From contig JAFZOE010000134.1 in the NCBI GenBank assembly GCA_017552845.1, forward strand, positions 1 through 6,148: a stretch of DNA of 6,148 nt. The letters run 5' to 3'. The notes beneath the pieces were generated by a model, which was not told the DNA's origin, did not search any database, and saw nothing but the letters and a program-made list of their open reading frames with translations. The DNA is from Clostridia bacterium (lineage in GTDB: Bacteria; Bacillota; Clostridia; Oscillospirales; Acutalibacteraceae). Both the position numbers and the translations under genes were made by a program. This document shows, in pieces, positions 5,832-6,148 of this stretch; the stretch's first letter is position 1; each line of letters begins with the position of its first letter.

Positions 5832-6148
5832 TCACATCCTGTCCTCAATTTTTTCATATACTTTATTGATAAAATTATCATTTTTGATTCTGATGAAATC
5901 TGCAGTGAAATCTGCTCTTGAAATCTCAATCCTGCTGTCTCCGTCAAATGAACGGGGTTCATTGCCGTCATTGGAATAGAACAGCATCTCGCCCTCGGCA
6001 GATTTAACAGATATACAGTCATCGGGTTTGAAAATAATCGATCTGTTGAATAAAGTGTGCGGGCAGACAGGAGTAAACAGAATACTCTCCAGGCCTGGAT
6101 CAACAACCGGACCGCCGGCAGAAAGAGAATAAGCTGTTGACCCCGTTG
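5832..6148 (-). CDS. nadK: NAD kinase, C-terminal part (5' end outside window)
   Basis: The last 104 residues of NAD kinase, read from two bases inside the right edge to the TGA at 5834-5832. The visible part begins exactly with the family's nucleotide-binding motif TGSTAYSLSAGGP. It continues through DPGLESILFTPVCPHTLFNRS and ends with the C-terminal pattern FIRIKNDNFINKVYEKI. The enzyme phosphorylates NAD+ to NADP+ using ATP or polyphosphate in the cytosol. Family members run near 280-300 residues, so about one third is seen; the GGDGT motif and the start lie beyond the window. The stop lies 6 nt before the argR ATG, so the two are co-transcribed. A longer-looking reading frame at 5828-6106 on the same strand is a shadow in another frame. 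Confidence 0.95.
   Translation of the reverse strand, partial: TGSTAYSLSAGGPVVDPGLESILFTPVCPHTLFNRSIIFKPDDCISVKSAEGEMLFYSNDGNEPRSFDGDSRIEISRADFTADFIRIKNDNFINKVYEKIEDRM
5837..5846 (-). promoter_or_regulatory. Ribosome binding site region of argR, inside the nadK end
   Basis: The minus strand carries GAGGACAGGA across these bases, offering GAGGA (5842-5846) and AGGA (5837-5840). AGGA lies 11 nt before the ATG at 5825. GAGGA lies 10 nt before the TTG at 5831. The two starts are therefore both usable on spacing alone, and protein alignment is the better guide. Confidence 0.55.

Noticed and set aside
5828..6106. Minus-strand open frame of 92 codons upstream of argR
   Set aside because: It is in a different frame from the NAD kinase reading, which carries TGSTAYSLSAGGP and the proper family C-terminus and ends at 5832.
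1..6148. Defence system, mobile element, CRISPR array or RNA gene
   Set aside because: No tandem repeats, transposase, integrase, nuclease-toxin or tRNA-like segments were seen; nearly all bases belong to recognisable chromosomal genes.

Overview
The window reads as ordinary chromosome from a moderately AT-rich member of the Bacillota, probably a clostridium of the Ruminococcaceae/Oscillospiraceae type. This is inferred from the nadK-argR-recN gene order (classic in Bacillota), a CDP-glycerol-type polymer transferase, GGAGG-like ribosome binding sites and AT-rich sigma-A-like promoters. Genus and species cannot be named from the sequence alone.

Layout from left to right. (1) Bases 1-863, minus strand: the first 287 codons of a HerA-like P-loop ATPase of the YjgR/DUF853 family, running off the left edge. 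(2) Bases 864-1013: a divergent intergenic region with one good sigma-A-type promoter facing each way and an imperfect inverted repeat between them. (3) Bases 1014-2888, plus strand: a 624-residue membrane-associated CDP-glycerol glycerophosphotransferase-like protein (teichoic-acid-type polymerase fold) with an extra unassigned N-terminal region and a hydrophobic segment. (4) Bases 2892-2916: a perfect 10-bp hairpin that can serve as terminator for both converging transcripts. (5) Bases 2921-6148, minus strand: a tight four-gene run, transcribed nadK (C-terminal part only) -> argR -> recN -> sugar phosphate isomerase/epimerase-like TIM barrel. Gaps inside this run are 6 nt, 11 nt and a 4-nt ATGA overlap, so it is almost certainly one operon that ends at the shared hairpin.

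How the genes fit together: nadK makes NADP+, argR is the arginine-sensing repressor, and recN is an SMC-like protein of double-strand break repair. Their co-transcription is a conserved Bacillota arrangement, not a single pathway. The epimerase-like gene overlapping the recN stop is the least expected member and its substrate is unknown. The glycerophosphotransferase-like gene is a single-gene transcription unit pointing the other way and is visibly more AT-rich than its neighbours.

I found no tRNA, rRNA, CRISPR array, insertion sequence, attachment site, riboswitch or phage gene. No clear undescribed multi-gene system is present. The items most worth a second look are the N-terminal extension of the glycerophosphotransferase, the recN/epimerase coupling and the divergent control region.
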